DNA from: JBQTKD01 sp052389435
GTDB taxonomy: Bacteria; Actinomycetota; Actinomycetes; Sporichthyales; Sporichthyaceae
Direction of reading: 5' to 3'
NCBI GenBank assembly: GCA_052389435.1
Contig: JBQTIB010000077.1
Coordinates: 1-34,919 of the forward strand
Length of the DNA: 34,919 bases
Of this stretch, positions 7,851 to 15,317 are shown piece after piece. The translations under genes were made by a program, and so were the position numbers. The first letter of the stretch is position 1. Every line of letters starts with the position of its first letter. The notes under the pieces are model-generated. The model worked only from the letters and a program-made list of their open reading frames with translations. It was not told where the DNA came from and did no database searches.

Positions 7851-8082
7851 TGTCGACGCCGAACAGGCCGCGAACGATGGCGACTTCGGCCCGATCGTCC
7901 GGATCGTTGGCCAACCGCTCGGCGTCTTCTGCCGCGCGCCTGAGCACAGCGTTTCGCGCCGCCGCACGCACCGCCTCACGGTTCGCGCTCGCGCGGTCCT
8001 TCGCACCCGCATCCAGCAGGATCGCGATGTCGGCCAGCAATGCCTCGTCCGGCCGGATGGTGATCTCGGCTTCCGCTCCCAT
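7840..8082 (-). CDS. Antitoxin of the MazEF-type pair
   Basis: This 80-residue protein lies directly upstream of, and overlaps, the MazF-like toxin. It begins with a short strand MGAEAEITI that could make a ribbon-helix-helix DNA-binding N-terminus, followed by helices rich in Ala, Arg and Glu (LLADIAILLDAGAKDRASANREAVRAAARNAVLRRAAEDAERLA), and an acidic C-terminal tail ending GLFGVDSAW that is likely to wrap the toxin. Identification rests mainly on position, size and composition. The ATG at 8082 has no good ribosome site. Four 12-bp iterons lie directly upstream. Confidence 0.75.
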   Translation of the reverse strand: MGAEAEITIRPDEALLADIAILLDAGAKDRASANREAVRAAARNAVLRRAAEDAERLANDPDDRAEVAIVRGLFGVDSAW

Positions 8083-8092
8083 GCAACGAGAG

Positions 8093-8140
8093 GACCCGTT
8101 GCGGGACCCCAACCGGGTTCCCAAGCGGGACCCTTTCCCG
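8093..8140. repeat. Four 12-bp iterons, candidate operator of the toxin-antitoxin operon
   Basis: Consecutive 12-bp units GACCCGTTGCGG, GACCCCAACCGG, GTTCCCAAGCGG and GACCCTTTCCCG occupy 8093-8140, just upstream of the antitoxin start at 8082. The adjacent GCAACG (8083-8088) and CGTTGC (8097-8102) form an inverted repeat. Type II antitoxins commonly autorepress through such repeats; binding here is inferred. Confidence 0.55.
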
Positions 8141-8153
8141 CGACGAGAGCCGC

Positions 8154-9308
8154 TCAGCGAAGCGGACGCTGCCGGACCTCCGAACCCGTCAGGACCACCG
8201 GCTCCAGCGCCGGCTTCTCCCGGGCCGGCGCGGGCGCCTTGGGGAGGTCGGTCACCTCGACGCCGACGTCGTTGGTGAAGCTCGCGCCGCTGCGCCCGCC
8301 CTTGATGAAGTCGGTCCACTTCAGCGGCATGCCGCGCTCGGGCGAGAACCACCAGACGCGCTTGCGTTCGCCGTTCTCGGCACCGGTGAAGGTCGCGTCG
8401 GACTCGATCACGTAGACCGGGTACTTCGTGCCCGCGATCTCGACGACGTCCCTGCGGGAGATCGTCGTCGTGTAGGTCTCGGTGCGCCTGTCGTTGCCGC
8501 TCCTGCCGGACCACTTCGCGCCGACCTTCAGCGGAAAGCGCACTCGGTCGACGGAGGGCTCGTAGGAGACCTCGCTGGACTGGCGAACCCCGCTGCAGGT
8601 GACGGTGCCGACCTCGTAGGTCATCGCGATCGAGTTCTCGTCGTAGCGCAGGATCTGCCGCTCGTCGTGCTGGCCCGCCTGGCCCGGGTAGTAGCGCAGG
8701 TCGAAGGCGTAGGACCCGTCGGGCTCGCCCTCGGCCGGCGCCACCACCATGGAGGTCTCCGTCGGCAGGGTGCGGTCGCAGAAGGACAGCGGGCCGAACT
8801 TCACGCCCTCCCTGCCCTTGACCTCGAGGGTGTAGACGCCCGAAACGGGCCGCCGGACGGCCGCAGCGACCGGTGCCGACGGCACGGGCTTCGCGGGCTG
8901 CTCGGCCGGCTTCGCGGTGCCGGCGGTCGACGGCCTGGGGGCGGCCGTCGCGGCGCCGCTCGCGGCCGGCGACGGAAGCGTCGGGGCCAGGGTGGGCGCG
9001 GGCAGGCGATCCGCGGCGGAGGGAGGCGGCGGCGCCTGCTCCGACGCGGGAACGTCCCGAGCGGACACGGGCGGCGGAGCGCCCGCGAGCCGCTCGGCCT
9101 CCAGGCCCTGCGCATCCAGGAACGCGGCGCCGCCGCGGCTGTACTCGACGTCTCCGCGTCGCGACCACCAGCCGTACCCGAAGAACCCGCCGACCAGCAG
9201 CAGAACGAGCAGCCCCGCCGTCGCGCCGATCCATCGGCCCCTTCGGCGTCCCCCGCCGGTCGCCGCCGCTGTGCTCACTCCGCCCCCATACTCGACCATT
9301 TCACTCAT
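8154..9308 (-). CDS. Membrane-anchored hypothetical protein with proline-rich linker and extracytoplasmic beta-rich domain
   Basis: The product is about 384 residues. A basic N-terminus is followed by one membrane segment (IGATAGLLVLLLVGGFFGYGWW) and then by about 100 residues of Pro/Ala linker. The C-terminal 220 residues look like an extracytoplasmic beta-rich domain (GVYTLEVKGREGVKFGPLSFCDRTLP, WSGRSGNDRRTETYTTTI, ERKRVWWFSPERGMPLKWTDFI). Two cysteines could form a disulfide. I do not recognise the family and assign no function. The ATG at 9308 (MSEMVEY) is chosen over 9299 without strong support, because neither has a clear ribosome site. It is the first gene upstream of the toxin-antitoxin operon, on the same strand. 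Confidence 0.65.
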   Translation of the reverse strand: MSEMVEYGGGVSTAAATGGGRRRGRWIGATAGLLVLLLVGGFFGYGWWSRRGDVEYSRGGAAFLDAQGLEAERLAGAPPPVSARDVPASEQAPPPPSAADRLPAPTLAPTLPSPAASGAATAAPRPSTAGTAKPAEQPAKPVPSAPVAAAVRRPVSGVYTLEVKGREGVKFGPLSFCDRTLPTETSMVVAPAEGEPDGSYAFDLRYYPGQAGQHDERQILRYDENSIAMTYEVGTVTCSGVRQSSEVSYEPSVDRVRFPLKVGAKWSGRSGNDRRTETYTTTISRRDVVEIAGTKYPVYVIESDATFTGAENGERKRVWWFSPERGMPLKWTDFIKGGRSGASFTNDVGVEVTDLPKAPAPAREKPALEPVVLTGSEVRQRPLR

Positions 9309-9427
9309 GATAGGGCGGCCGGACGGGTGAGGACGCCGCCGTCGAAGGTCCCCTGGCCGGGTCAACAGCCGCGAGCACCACCCGGAAGGGCCAACAGCGC
9401 CCCTGCCCCGGGGCCGATGAACCGGAC

Positions 9428-9580
9428 ATGAACTCGCTGCCGCCCGCGGCCCCCACCGACCACCGCCCCCTCGCCATGCGCCTGCTGAGCACCGGTTTTC
9501 CGCTCGCCCTGCTCCCCGCGCTCACGTGGCCGACACCCTTCGGAAGAACCGATTTCACTCCGACCGATCCCCCCTGCTAA
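9428..9580 (+). CDS. Possible 50-residue peptide upstream of tRNA-Lys
   Basis: An ATG frame of 51 codons ends 12 bp before tRNA-Lys. Its middle (RLLSTGFPLALLPALTWP) is hydrophobic and could insert in a membrane. No ribosome site or promoter is clear and the composition is ordinary for GC-rich noncoding DNA, so it may be chance. The rest of 9309-9592 shows nothing else. Confidence 0.15.
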   Translation: MNSLPPAAPTDHRPLAMRLLSTGFPLALLPALTWPTPFGRTDFTPTDPPC

Positions 9581-9592
9581 CCTTCCGACCGC

Positions 9593-9665
9593 GCGCCGCT
9601 AGCTCAACTGGCAGAGCAGCGGACTCTTAATCCGCGGGTTGGCGGTTCGATTCCGTCGCGGCGCA
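9593..9665 (+). tRNA. tRNA-Lys (anticodon CUU), integration target
   Basis: The cloverleaf is complete: acceptor GCGCCGC/GCGGCGC, D stem GCTC/GAGC, anticodon stem GCGGA/TCCGC, loop CTCTTAA with anticodon CTT, T arm GGCGG-TTCGATT-CCGTC. Discriminator A9665, no encoded CCA. From C9617 onward the sequence belongs to the 51-bp attachment repeat, so the 3' two thirds of this tRNA are supplied by the inserted element and the gene stays functional. Confidence 0.96.
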
Positions 9666-9667
9666 CA
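9617..9667 (+). repeat. attL: left 51-bp direct repeat in tRNA-Lys
   Basis: The repeat runs from CAGCGGACTCTTAATCC to GTCGCGGCGCACA and is identical to 17459-17509. It spans the anticodon stem, anticodon loop, T arm and acceptor 3' strand, the usual attachment site of tyrosine integrases. Confidence 0.93.
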
Positions 9668-9672
9668 GCGAG

Positions 9673-9722
9673 AAAGCCCTGGTAGAGACCGGTTTCCGGC
9701 CCTCGTCGGGGCTTTGCTCATT
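9673..9722. terminator. Hairpin between tRNA-Lys and integrase
   Basis: AAAGCCC (9673-9679) pairs with GGGCTTT (9709-9715), enclosing a smaller CCGGTTTCCGG dyad. It lies between the 3' end of tRNA-Lys and the 3' end of the integrase gene and could end transcription from either side. It now replaces the native terminator of the tRNA, which was displaced to beyond attR. Confidence 0.4.
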
Positions 9723-9731
9723 TTGGAAGTG

Positions 9732-9749
9732 GTGCCACTTCGGTGGCCA
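9732..9749 (+). repeat. Left copy of an 18-bp subterminal repeat
   Basis: GTGCCACTTCGGTGGCCA recurs with one C-to-T difference at 17342-17359, near the other end of the element and in the same orientation. The left copy also forms the inverted repeat GAAGTGGTGCCACTTC (9726-9741). Position inside both ends suggests arm-type integrase or excisionase binding sites. Confidence 0.5.
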
Positions 9750-9750
9750 G

Positions 9751-10899
9751 TCACCCCCAGAGCGCGTTCCCCATGCGGCGCGCGGCGTCGATCGCCAGTT
9801 CGGGCAGGACGTGGCTGTAGGTCCCCAGCGTCAGCGTGATCTGGGAGTGTCCGAGGACCTCCATGACGACCCGCGCGGGTACGCCTTGCTGCAGCAGCAG
9901 GGTCGCGGCGGTGTGCCTCGCGTCGTGCAGTCGCGCCGGGCGCACGCCCGCCTCGGCCAGGAGCGCCCGCCACTGGCGGTGGTCGGCGCGCGGATCGATG
10001 GGGCGCCCGTTCGGCTGGGCGAACACGAGCCCGTGATCCTGCCATTCCGAGCCTGCGGCGAGCCGCTCGGCCAGCTGGGCGGTGCGGTGGGCTCGAAGTG
10101 CGTCGCGAAGCTGGTCGGGCAGCGCGACGGTGCGACGCCCGGCGCGGGACTTCGGTGCCACGATCACCAGGCCGCTGCCCTGTTGGCGCTGCAGAGCCTG
10201 CCGCACGGCCAGCGTGCCCGCGTCGAGGTCGAGGGCTTCCCACGGCAGCCCGAGCGCCTCGCCCTGTCGCAGGCCGAGGGCGAGCGCGACGGACCAGCGG
10301 GCGGCGTTGCGGTGCGCGATGGCGGTCGTGAGGATCCGCCGGGCCTCCACAGCGGTCAGCGGCTGCACCTCTTCGCGGGTGACGCTGGGCACGTCGACCA
10401 GGGTGCAGACGTTGCGGGCGAGCTTGCCGCGTTGCATCGCGACCTTCAGCGCGCGGGAAAGCACGGCGTGGGCCTGGCGCACCGAGGCCGGGGACAGTCC
10501 TCCGTCGAGCAGTTCGGCGTACATCCGTTCGACGTGCTCAGGTTGCAGGCGGTCGAGGCGGTGGTGCCCGACCGCGGGGACGATCTGATTGCCGGCCAGC
10601 TGGCGGTAGCGGGCCAGGGTGGACGGACGCACTTTGCGGGCCGCAATGACGTCGAGGTAGTGCGTGAGCCACACGGCGACGGTCGGTGCCTTTCCCGCCG
10701 CGTCCGCGACGCCCGCGTCACGCTTGGCCTCCAATTCGCGCTTCTTCGCCACGACGGTCTTGCGCGTCGCGCCGGTGACATGACGACGGTCGCGCTTGCC
10801 GCCGGCCTTGACGCCCATGGAGACGTAGGCGTGCCAACGGCCGTCCTCGTCCTGGTAGACGGTCCCCTCACCTTGGGCGTTGCGCGATTCACCGGTCAT
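9751..10899 (-). CDS. int: Tyrosine site-specific recombinase (integrase)
   Basis: The 382-residue product catalyses integration and excision of the element at tRNA-Lys. An N-terminal arm-binding-like region (GTVYQDEDGRWHAYVSMG) is followed by a SAM-like core-binding domain at about 73-160 and the catalytic domain at about 180-370. Visible active-site residues are Arg211 (GLRQGEAL), Lys250 (PKSRAGRR), His325 and Arg328 (LHDARHT), His351 (LGHSQ) and the nucleophile Tyr361 (GTYSHV). All expected catalytic residues are present, so it looks active. ATG 10899 is preceded by a GGAG/GGGGGG purine stretch; a longer start at 10953 is less likely. It ends 83 bp inside attL. It lies 117 bp downstream of the relaxase gene on the same strand. 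Confidence 0.95.
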   Translation of the reverse strand: MTGESRNAQGEGTVYQDEDGRWHAYVSMGVKAGGKRDRRHVTGATRKTVVAKKRELEAKRDAGVADAAGKAPTVAVWLTHYLDVIAARKVRPSTLARYRQLAGNQIVPAVGHHRLDRLQPEHVERMYAELLDGGLSPASVRQAHAVLSRALKVAMQRGKLARNVCTLVDVPSVTREEVQPLTAVEARRILTTAIAHRNAARWSVALALGLRQGEALGLPWEALDLDAGTLAVRQALQRQQGSGLVIVAPKSRAGRRTVALPDQLRDALRAHRTAQLAERLAAGSEWQDHGLVFAQPNGRPIDPRADHRQWRALLAEAGVRPARLHDARHTAATLLLQQGVPARVVMEVLGHSQITLTLGTYSHVLPELAIDAARRMGNALWG

Positions 10900-11016
10900 G
10901 ACCGGCCCCCCATCTCCTCGAGTGGCAGCGATCCTGCCCGGTGGCACCGACATTTGGAGCCGTCCGGCCGAGCGGGCACGCGGTCGCGGTGGGCGACCTC
11001 GGGTTCCTCGGATCGT

Positions 11017-14001
11017 TCACGGTCCACCTCTCGTGGGAGCTTCGCGGTGCGGTCGGCTTGCCGCCGGACGGGGTCCTCGCCGGTGGTCGTCGCCGGCCGG
11101 TGGGCCGTAGCCCAGCCGGTCGTCGCCCGCGGCGGCGGGCGTGCGCCAGCCTTCCGCCGTTGCCGTCCGCGGCGGTGTCCACCGTTGCCGCAGGACCGCG
11201 GTGGCCGAGACCGCGGCACCCTGGCGGTCGAGGATCTGCTCGAGTATCTGACGGACTGTCAGGTCGGGCTGACCCGCTTCGCCCTGGTGTTCTGTCGGCA
11301 CGTAGGCGTGGTTGCGGTCCCGGCCGCGGGTCATCGCGACGCAGAAGGCTTCGCGGGTCAGCCCCGCCGAGGCGACCAGGTGAGCGGTGTCGGCCGTTGC
11401 ACCCTGGGCGCTGTGCACGGTGCTGGCGTACCCGAGTTCGACGTGCTCGCGGACGTAGTCCGCCGGCAGGCGGATCGGGCGGGCCGGATGCGACAGACCT
11501 TCGGCGGGTCTGCTGCAGGTGACGTCCATCGAGCCGTCGGGCAGCGTGAGAACGACGTGCCACCGGTCGCCGTTGCGGACGTGTTCTCCGTCTTGACGGA
11601 CCAGACGCCGGTTGTTGCGCCGGGTGGTTACGAGATCGCCGGGTCCGGCCTGGATACCGTCGGCGAGGGCGACCTGCCGGGTGGGGTCGACGATGCCGGC
11701 GCGGACGCGGTCGGTACGGGCGCGCCGGTTCAGGGTGGCGACGGTGTCCCGATCGTGGGCGAGCAGCAGGCTATTGCGGCCGGCGGCGGTGTCGGCGGCC
11801 CATGCGCGGTACGCGGCTTCGATCATGACCTCGGTAGGCCCATCGTCGATGCGACCGTGGGTGGCGTACGCGTCGAGCGCTTCGGGGCGCCCGACCCGTA
11901 GCGCCCGGCTGGCTTCGGCTTCCCAGTGCTCGGTGAATCGGTGCAGCCGGTCGAGCTCGACCGCGTGCCCCTCGCCAGCGAGTAGCGCGAACGCGCCGCC
12001 GGCCTCGACGGCGCCGAGTTGGTGATGGTCCCCGACCAGCACGACCTTCGCCCCGGCGGTCGCGGCCTGCGCGACGAGGGCGTCGAGCTGGGCCGTCGTG
12101 GCCATGGCGGCCTCGTCGACGAGGACCAGCTGAGCGGTACGCAGCCGCCATGGGTTGCCGACGGCGGTGTCCGGGTCGGACTGGTGGTGCCATTTGGCGA
12201 GGGTGTCGGCGCCGATTCGCAGCGATGCGGCGAGTTGCGCGGCGGCGGTGGCCGAGGGCGCGAGCCCGATCACCGACCCGCTGCCGTGCTCGCGTTCCCA
12301 GGCGGCGCGCAGCGCGAAGAGGGTGCGAGTCTTCCCGGTCCCGGCGGGACCGAGCAGGAGATCGACCCGCCGCTTCGAGTCCGCAATGGTCGCGGCGGCG
12401 GTGGCCTGATCCGGGGAGAACTTCGGTGCGCCCGGCATGGGCCGTGCCGCGGCGGCGTGGATCGGGGCGGCGTCGGTGCTCGGGGCGGTGGTGTCGGCGT
12501 GGGCGCTGAGCAGCCGTGCCTCGGCGGCGAGCACCGCCCAGGTCGTGTAGACGCTCTCCTCGGCGGGCATCGGCCGGGCGTCGGGGTGCGCGTACCGCAG
12601 CGAGCCCGCGCCGGGCGGATCGAGGGCGACGCACCGCTCCAGCGCCGCGGTGACCACCCGGTCGAGCAGAGCGATTCGGGCACCTGGGTCGGACCGGCGC
12701 AGGTCGCGGGTGGCGCGGGCGGCCTCGGCGAGCAGATTGTTCTTCGTCCAGGTGGCCCGCCGGTTCGCCACCGCCGCGACGACCGCGTCGGCGTAGCGGT
12801 CCACCGAACTCGTCGGCAGATCGGCCACCCCTGTTGCCGGCATGCTTGCCGGCCGCGCGTCGGTGCTGCTCAGAGCTTCGCGCACGATCCGGTGCACGGG
12901 TTGCCCGCAGACGGTTTCGGCGGTTGCCCGCCACCCGGACCGCAGTTCGGCAAGCGGGACGACACGCTTGTCGGGACGTGTGGCAAGCGTGGCCCGCTGT
13001 CGCAACCTCAGGACCTCCACCCGGTCGGGGTCGCGGCCGTGCGTGTCGACGAACGTAGCGACCAGGTCCTGCAGGTGCGGCCGGATCGCGTCCGACCGTG
13101 CGGAGAACGCAGACAACAGGGAGTCGGCGATGCCCTCGATCTCGTAGGCGGGGGTACGGCGAGGTCCGCGGTTGCGGTAGCCGAACCGGACCGGCAGGCG
13201 CTTGGCAAGCGCGTCGGCAAGCACGGTGTCGTAGATCTCCGAGCACGCGACCGCGGACGCGTACAGGGCGCGACCGTCGACGGCGCGCCACTGCCCGTCG
13301 GGCCCTTGAACCTTGTTGGCGATCACCAGGTGGGCGTGCAGGTTCGGGTCCCCGGCGCGGGTGTCCCAGTGCTCGAACGCCAGTGCAATCGCACCGCGGG
13401 CCGGCACCTGGACCGGGGATCCGGTGCCGGTGCGGGTGTGCAGGAACCGCTCCTCGATCAGCTCCAGGACCGCGGCGACGCTGTCGCGGTGGGCACGCTC
13501 GACCGCTGCGCGGACGTCGTCCTCGCCGAGCGCCCACAACACCGACACCGACTTCGGGACGGTAAAGGTTAGGTCGTACCCAGCCACTGCCGACCGCACC
13601 GGCCGGGCCTGCTCCTGCGCCTCGATCCGCCCGACCGCCTCGGCCCGCGTGGCCTCGTCCAGATCGAAGGGCAGCAGCGCGGCTCGGGCTGCTGTGCGCT
13701 CGGCAGCGGGACAGTAGCTGGGGTGCGGGCGACCAAGCGGGTCGTCGGTTACCGGGTCCCGGCCTGCGCCGAACAACCGGGCCATGCCCTGCTCGCCCAC
13801 CACCGTGCCCGCGGTGAGGTCACGCCCATCGCCACTGCCAAGACCGGGCAGGCCGGAGCCGACCCACCGCCCGGGCGGGTGCCCCGACACGGCGTAGTAG
13901 TCGACCAGCGAGGTGCCCGCCGTGCGCGGGGCGTCGCCGGTGACGGTGTGCTTGAGCAGGTAGCGGTACCCGGCCCCGGCCGTCATCCGAGCAAGCGACA
14001 T
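11017..14001 (-). CDS. MobF-family relaxase with helicase domain (TrwC/TraA-like)
   Basis: The 994-residue product would nick the transfer origin and unwind DNA during mobilization. The N-terminal relaxase domain (about 1-300) has the tyrosine region SLVDYYAVSG (Tyr35, Tyr36), the motif GYDLTFTVPKSVS (141-153) and the metal-binding histidine triad His211, His222, His224 (HWDTRAGDPNLHAHLVI). The helicase part has Walker A GPAGTGKT (551-558), Walker B LVLVDE (625-630) and a late motif VAMTRGRDRNHAYV near residue 905. The C-terminal 60 residues are disordered and Arg/Pro-rich. It is shorter than many actinobacterial relaxases but all core motifs are present. ATG 14001 follows a GGGGTGGG stretch. 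A candidate oriT hairpin lies 120 bp upstream. Confidence 0.93.
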   Translation of the reverse strand: MSLARMTAGAGYRYLLKHTVTGDAPRTAGTSLVDYYAVSGHPPGRWVGSGLPGLGSGDGRDLTAGTVVGEQGMARLFGAGRDPVTDDPLGRPHPSYCPAAERTAARAALLPFDLDEATRAEAVGRIEAQEQARPVRSAVAGYDLTFTVPKSVSVLWALGEDDVRAAVERAHRDSVAAVLELIEERFLHTRTGTGSPVQVPARGAIALAFEHWDTRAGDPNLHAHLVIANKVQGPDGQWRAVDGRALYASAVACSEIYDTVLADALAKRLPVRFGYRNRGPRRTPAYEIEGIADSLLSAFSARSDAIRPHLQDLVATFVDTHGRDPDRVEVLRLRQRATLATRPDKRVVPLAELRSGWRATAETVCGQPVHRIVREALSSTDARPASMPATGVADLPTSSVDRYADAVVAAVANRRATWTKNNLLAEAARATRDLRRSDPGARIALLDRVVTAALERCVALDPPGAGSLRYAHPDARPMPAEESVYTTWAVLAAEARLLSAHADTTAPSTDAAPIHAAAARPMPGAPKFSPDQATAAATIADSKRRVDLLLGPAGTGKTRTLFALRAAWEREHGSGSVIGLAPSATAAAQLAASLRIGADTLAKWHHQSDPDTAVGNPWRLRTAQLVLVDEAAMATTAQLDALVAQAATAGAKVVLVGDHHQLGAVEAGGAFALLAGEGHAVELDRLHRFTEHWEAEASRALRVGRPEALDAYATHGRIDDGPTEVMIEAAYRAWAADTAAGRNSLLLAHDRDTVATLNRRARTDRVRAGIVDPTRQVALADGIQAGPGDLVTTRRNNRRLVRQDGEHVRNGDRWHVVLTLPDGSMDVTCSRPAEGLSHPARPIRLPADYVREHVELGYASTVHSAQGATADTAHLVASAGLTREAFCVAMTRGRDRNHAYVPTEHQGEAGQPDLTVRQILEQILDRQGAAVSATAVLRQRWTPPRTATAEGWRTPAAAGDDRLGYGPPAGDDHRRGPRPAASRPHREAPTRGGP

Positions 14002-14118
14002 CACCGCGCCCACCCCGCCCCGGGCACGCATCCGGGCACGCCGGATCCTCCGACGCCCGCCTGCAGCCGGGCGGCTTGGCCATGCCGGGCCGGCACGTTC
14101 CGATCTCGATAAGGACGA

Positions 14119-14136
14119 CGCACACCTATCTGTGCG
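14119..14136. other. Candidate oriT hairpin upstream of the relaxase gene
   Basis: CGCACA (14119-14124) and TGTGCG (14131-14136) form an inverted repeat around CCTATC. MobF systems often carry oriT as a hairpin with a nearby nic site next to the relaxase gene. Only position and symmetry support this; no nic consensus was recognised. Confidence 0.3.
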
Positions 14137-14253
14137 CGCGATCAGCCCCCAAATCGACGCGGCGGCCCCGCCGGGCGCTCGGGACGAGCAAGAGGAGTGG
14201 CTGCGGTTGGCGCCCTTCGATCCACGAGCAACTCGTGGGGGCTGGGCTGGTCG

Positions 14254-14409
14254 AAGGACGCGGCCGTCGCGACCGTCGACGCCGGGCAGCAGATCGGCAC
14301 GGGGGACACGGTGGTCACCCGGCAGGACGACCGCAACTCGGACATGGCGAACCGCGACGTGTGGACTGTGACCGCCGTCGGCTCCGAAGGGGGCCTGGTC
14401 CTCGCCGCC
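14254..14409 (+). pseudogene. Remnant of a second MobF relaxase/helicase gene
   Basis: The plus-strand frame over this stretch reads DAGQQIGTGDTVVTRQDD, then MANRDVWTVTAVGSEG. This matches the helicase-region motif seen in the intact relaxase of this element (DGIQAGPGDLVTTRRNN, then VRNGDRWHVV). Both the preceding and following codons lose the similarity, so only about 50 codons survive. It lies on the opposite strand to the intact gene. It is probably debris of another mobile element, and shows the locus has hosted more than one relaxase. Confidence 0.6.
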
Positions 14410-14460
14410 CCGCCCTGTTCGGGGCCGTCGGGGAGCGGCGGCTCTATTAGCTGCATCTTA

Positions 14461-15108
14461 CTAATCGTTGGAGATGGTGACGCGGTTCCCAAGCCTTTGA
14501 ACTAGGGCGTCTGCGACGGCCGGGTCACCGACTTCGACGTGATAGGTGGAGTCCTCGGGCGTCAAACTCCACCGCGTCGCTTCCGCCTTGGCTCGGGGGT
14601 GCCACTCGCCTGCTCGAAGGACCTCGGCGGCCTCCTGCAACTCGGCCGAGGTGAAGCATGCTGGCTGTGCTCGGAACTTGACCGGGGGCTTGGCAGCCGA
14701 CCCTGCGGCGCCCAGTTGCGCGTCGAGTCGCGCCACGTCCACTCTCGTCTGGTCGACCACCGCTATGTACGTCTCGGCGGCTCGGTCGATGGCGAGACCA
14801 ATGAACCCCTTGTTGAGCTGGCCACCGTCTTTTGCCGGCGAGCCGAAAGCGGGAGTAAGGACATCGGCGATGACCCGGCGCTTGGACTCCTGCTCATCTC
14901 CGGTGGGAACGGGGTGATCGGAGCGGTAGGTGGAACTGACGATGCAGTTCGGGGGGCTTGGCGTCTCCTGGGCGCTTGCGGCCACGCCGCTAGACGCCTG
15001 CACTGTTTCCGATTTCTCCGCTTGGCCGCAAGAAGCCAGCGTCAGGACGGTTGTCCCAAAGGCCGCGGCGGCTAGGTAGCGCCGGCCTCTTTGTCGAGCA
15101 TTCACCAT
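14461..15108 (-). CDS. Lipoprotein equivalent to a free-standing protease propeptide
   Basis: The product has 215 residues. A signal peptide ends in the lipobox LTLASC, predicting lipid attachment at Cys27 and anchoring outside the membrane. The rest aligns by eye with residues 30-211 of the neighbouring protease, that is, with its whole propeptide: GFIGLAID...AVVDQTRVD corresponds to GLIGVAVD...AVVDPARVD, and EVLRAGEWHPRAK and DSTYHVEVGD correspond to EVLRAADWHPRAK and DSTFHVYIDD. The protein stops exactly where the protease domain would begin. Two cysteines (55 and 151) match two in the propeptide. Propeptides of related proteases act as intramolecular chaperones and tight inhibitors; a separate lipidated copy could protect the producer or guide folding (inference). 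ATG 15108 has AAAAGGAC upstream. Confidence 0.8.
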   Translation of the reverse strand: MVNARQRGRRYLAAAAFGTTVLTLASCGQAEKSETVQASSGVAASAQETPSPPNCIVSSTYRSDHPVPTGDEQESKRRVIADVLTPAFGSPAKDGGQLNKGFIGLAIDRAAETYIAVVDQTRVDVARLDAQLGAAGSAAKPPVKFRAQPACFTSAELQEAAEVLRAGEWHPRAKAEATRWSLTPEDSTYHVEVGDPAVADALVQRLGNRVTISND

Positions 15109-15297
15109 GGTGTCCTTTTTACGACGTGTAGGTCCGCTCCACGACGCCCCAAGGGGCGCCCTGTCTCCAGAGGACGGAGAAGGCATCTGTTTCGTTCGTT
15201 TTTGCGGTCGCCCCGTCAAGCCACCCTGCGCAGAGGTCGGCTCATCTCAGCCGAGCGAGAGCCCCGGTAGGGGCAGTCTCGCAGGCCAGTTCGAACG

Positions 15298-15316
15298 GCG
15301 GTTCTCTGTGAACCGC
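15298..15316 (-). terminator. Hairpin directly after the protease gene
   Basis: GCGGTTC (15298-15304) pairs with GAACCGC (15310-15316), a 7-bp stem with a 5-base loop starting right after the protease stop codon. There is no U-tract, so it may attenuate or stabilise rather than terminate. The remaining gap to the lipoprotein gene (15109-15297) contains no gene. Confidence 0.4.
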
Positions 15317-15317
15317 G

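Noticed and set aside
9301..9558. Minus-strand 85-codon frame upstream of the membrane-anchored hypothetical gene
   Set aside because: No ribosome site, no motif, and it overlaps the start of the gene at 9308.
9599..10243. Minus-strand frame crossing tRNA-Lys and the integrase gene with the phrase RRNRTANPRIKSP
   Set aside because: That phrase is the antisense translation of the tRNA-Lys gene; the same phrase reappears at attR for the same reason.
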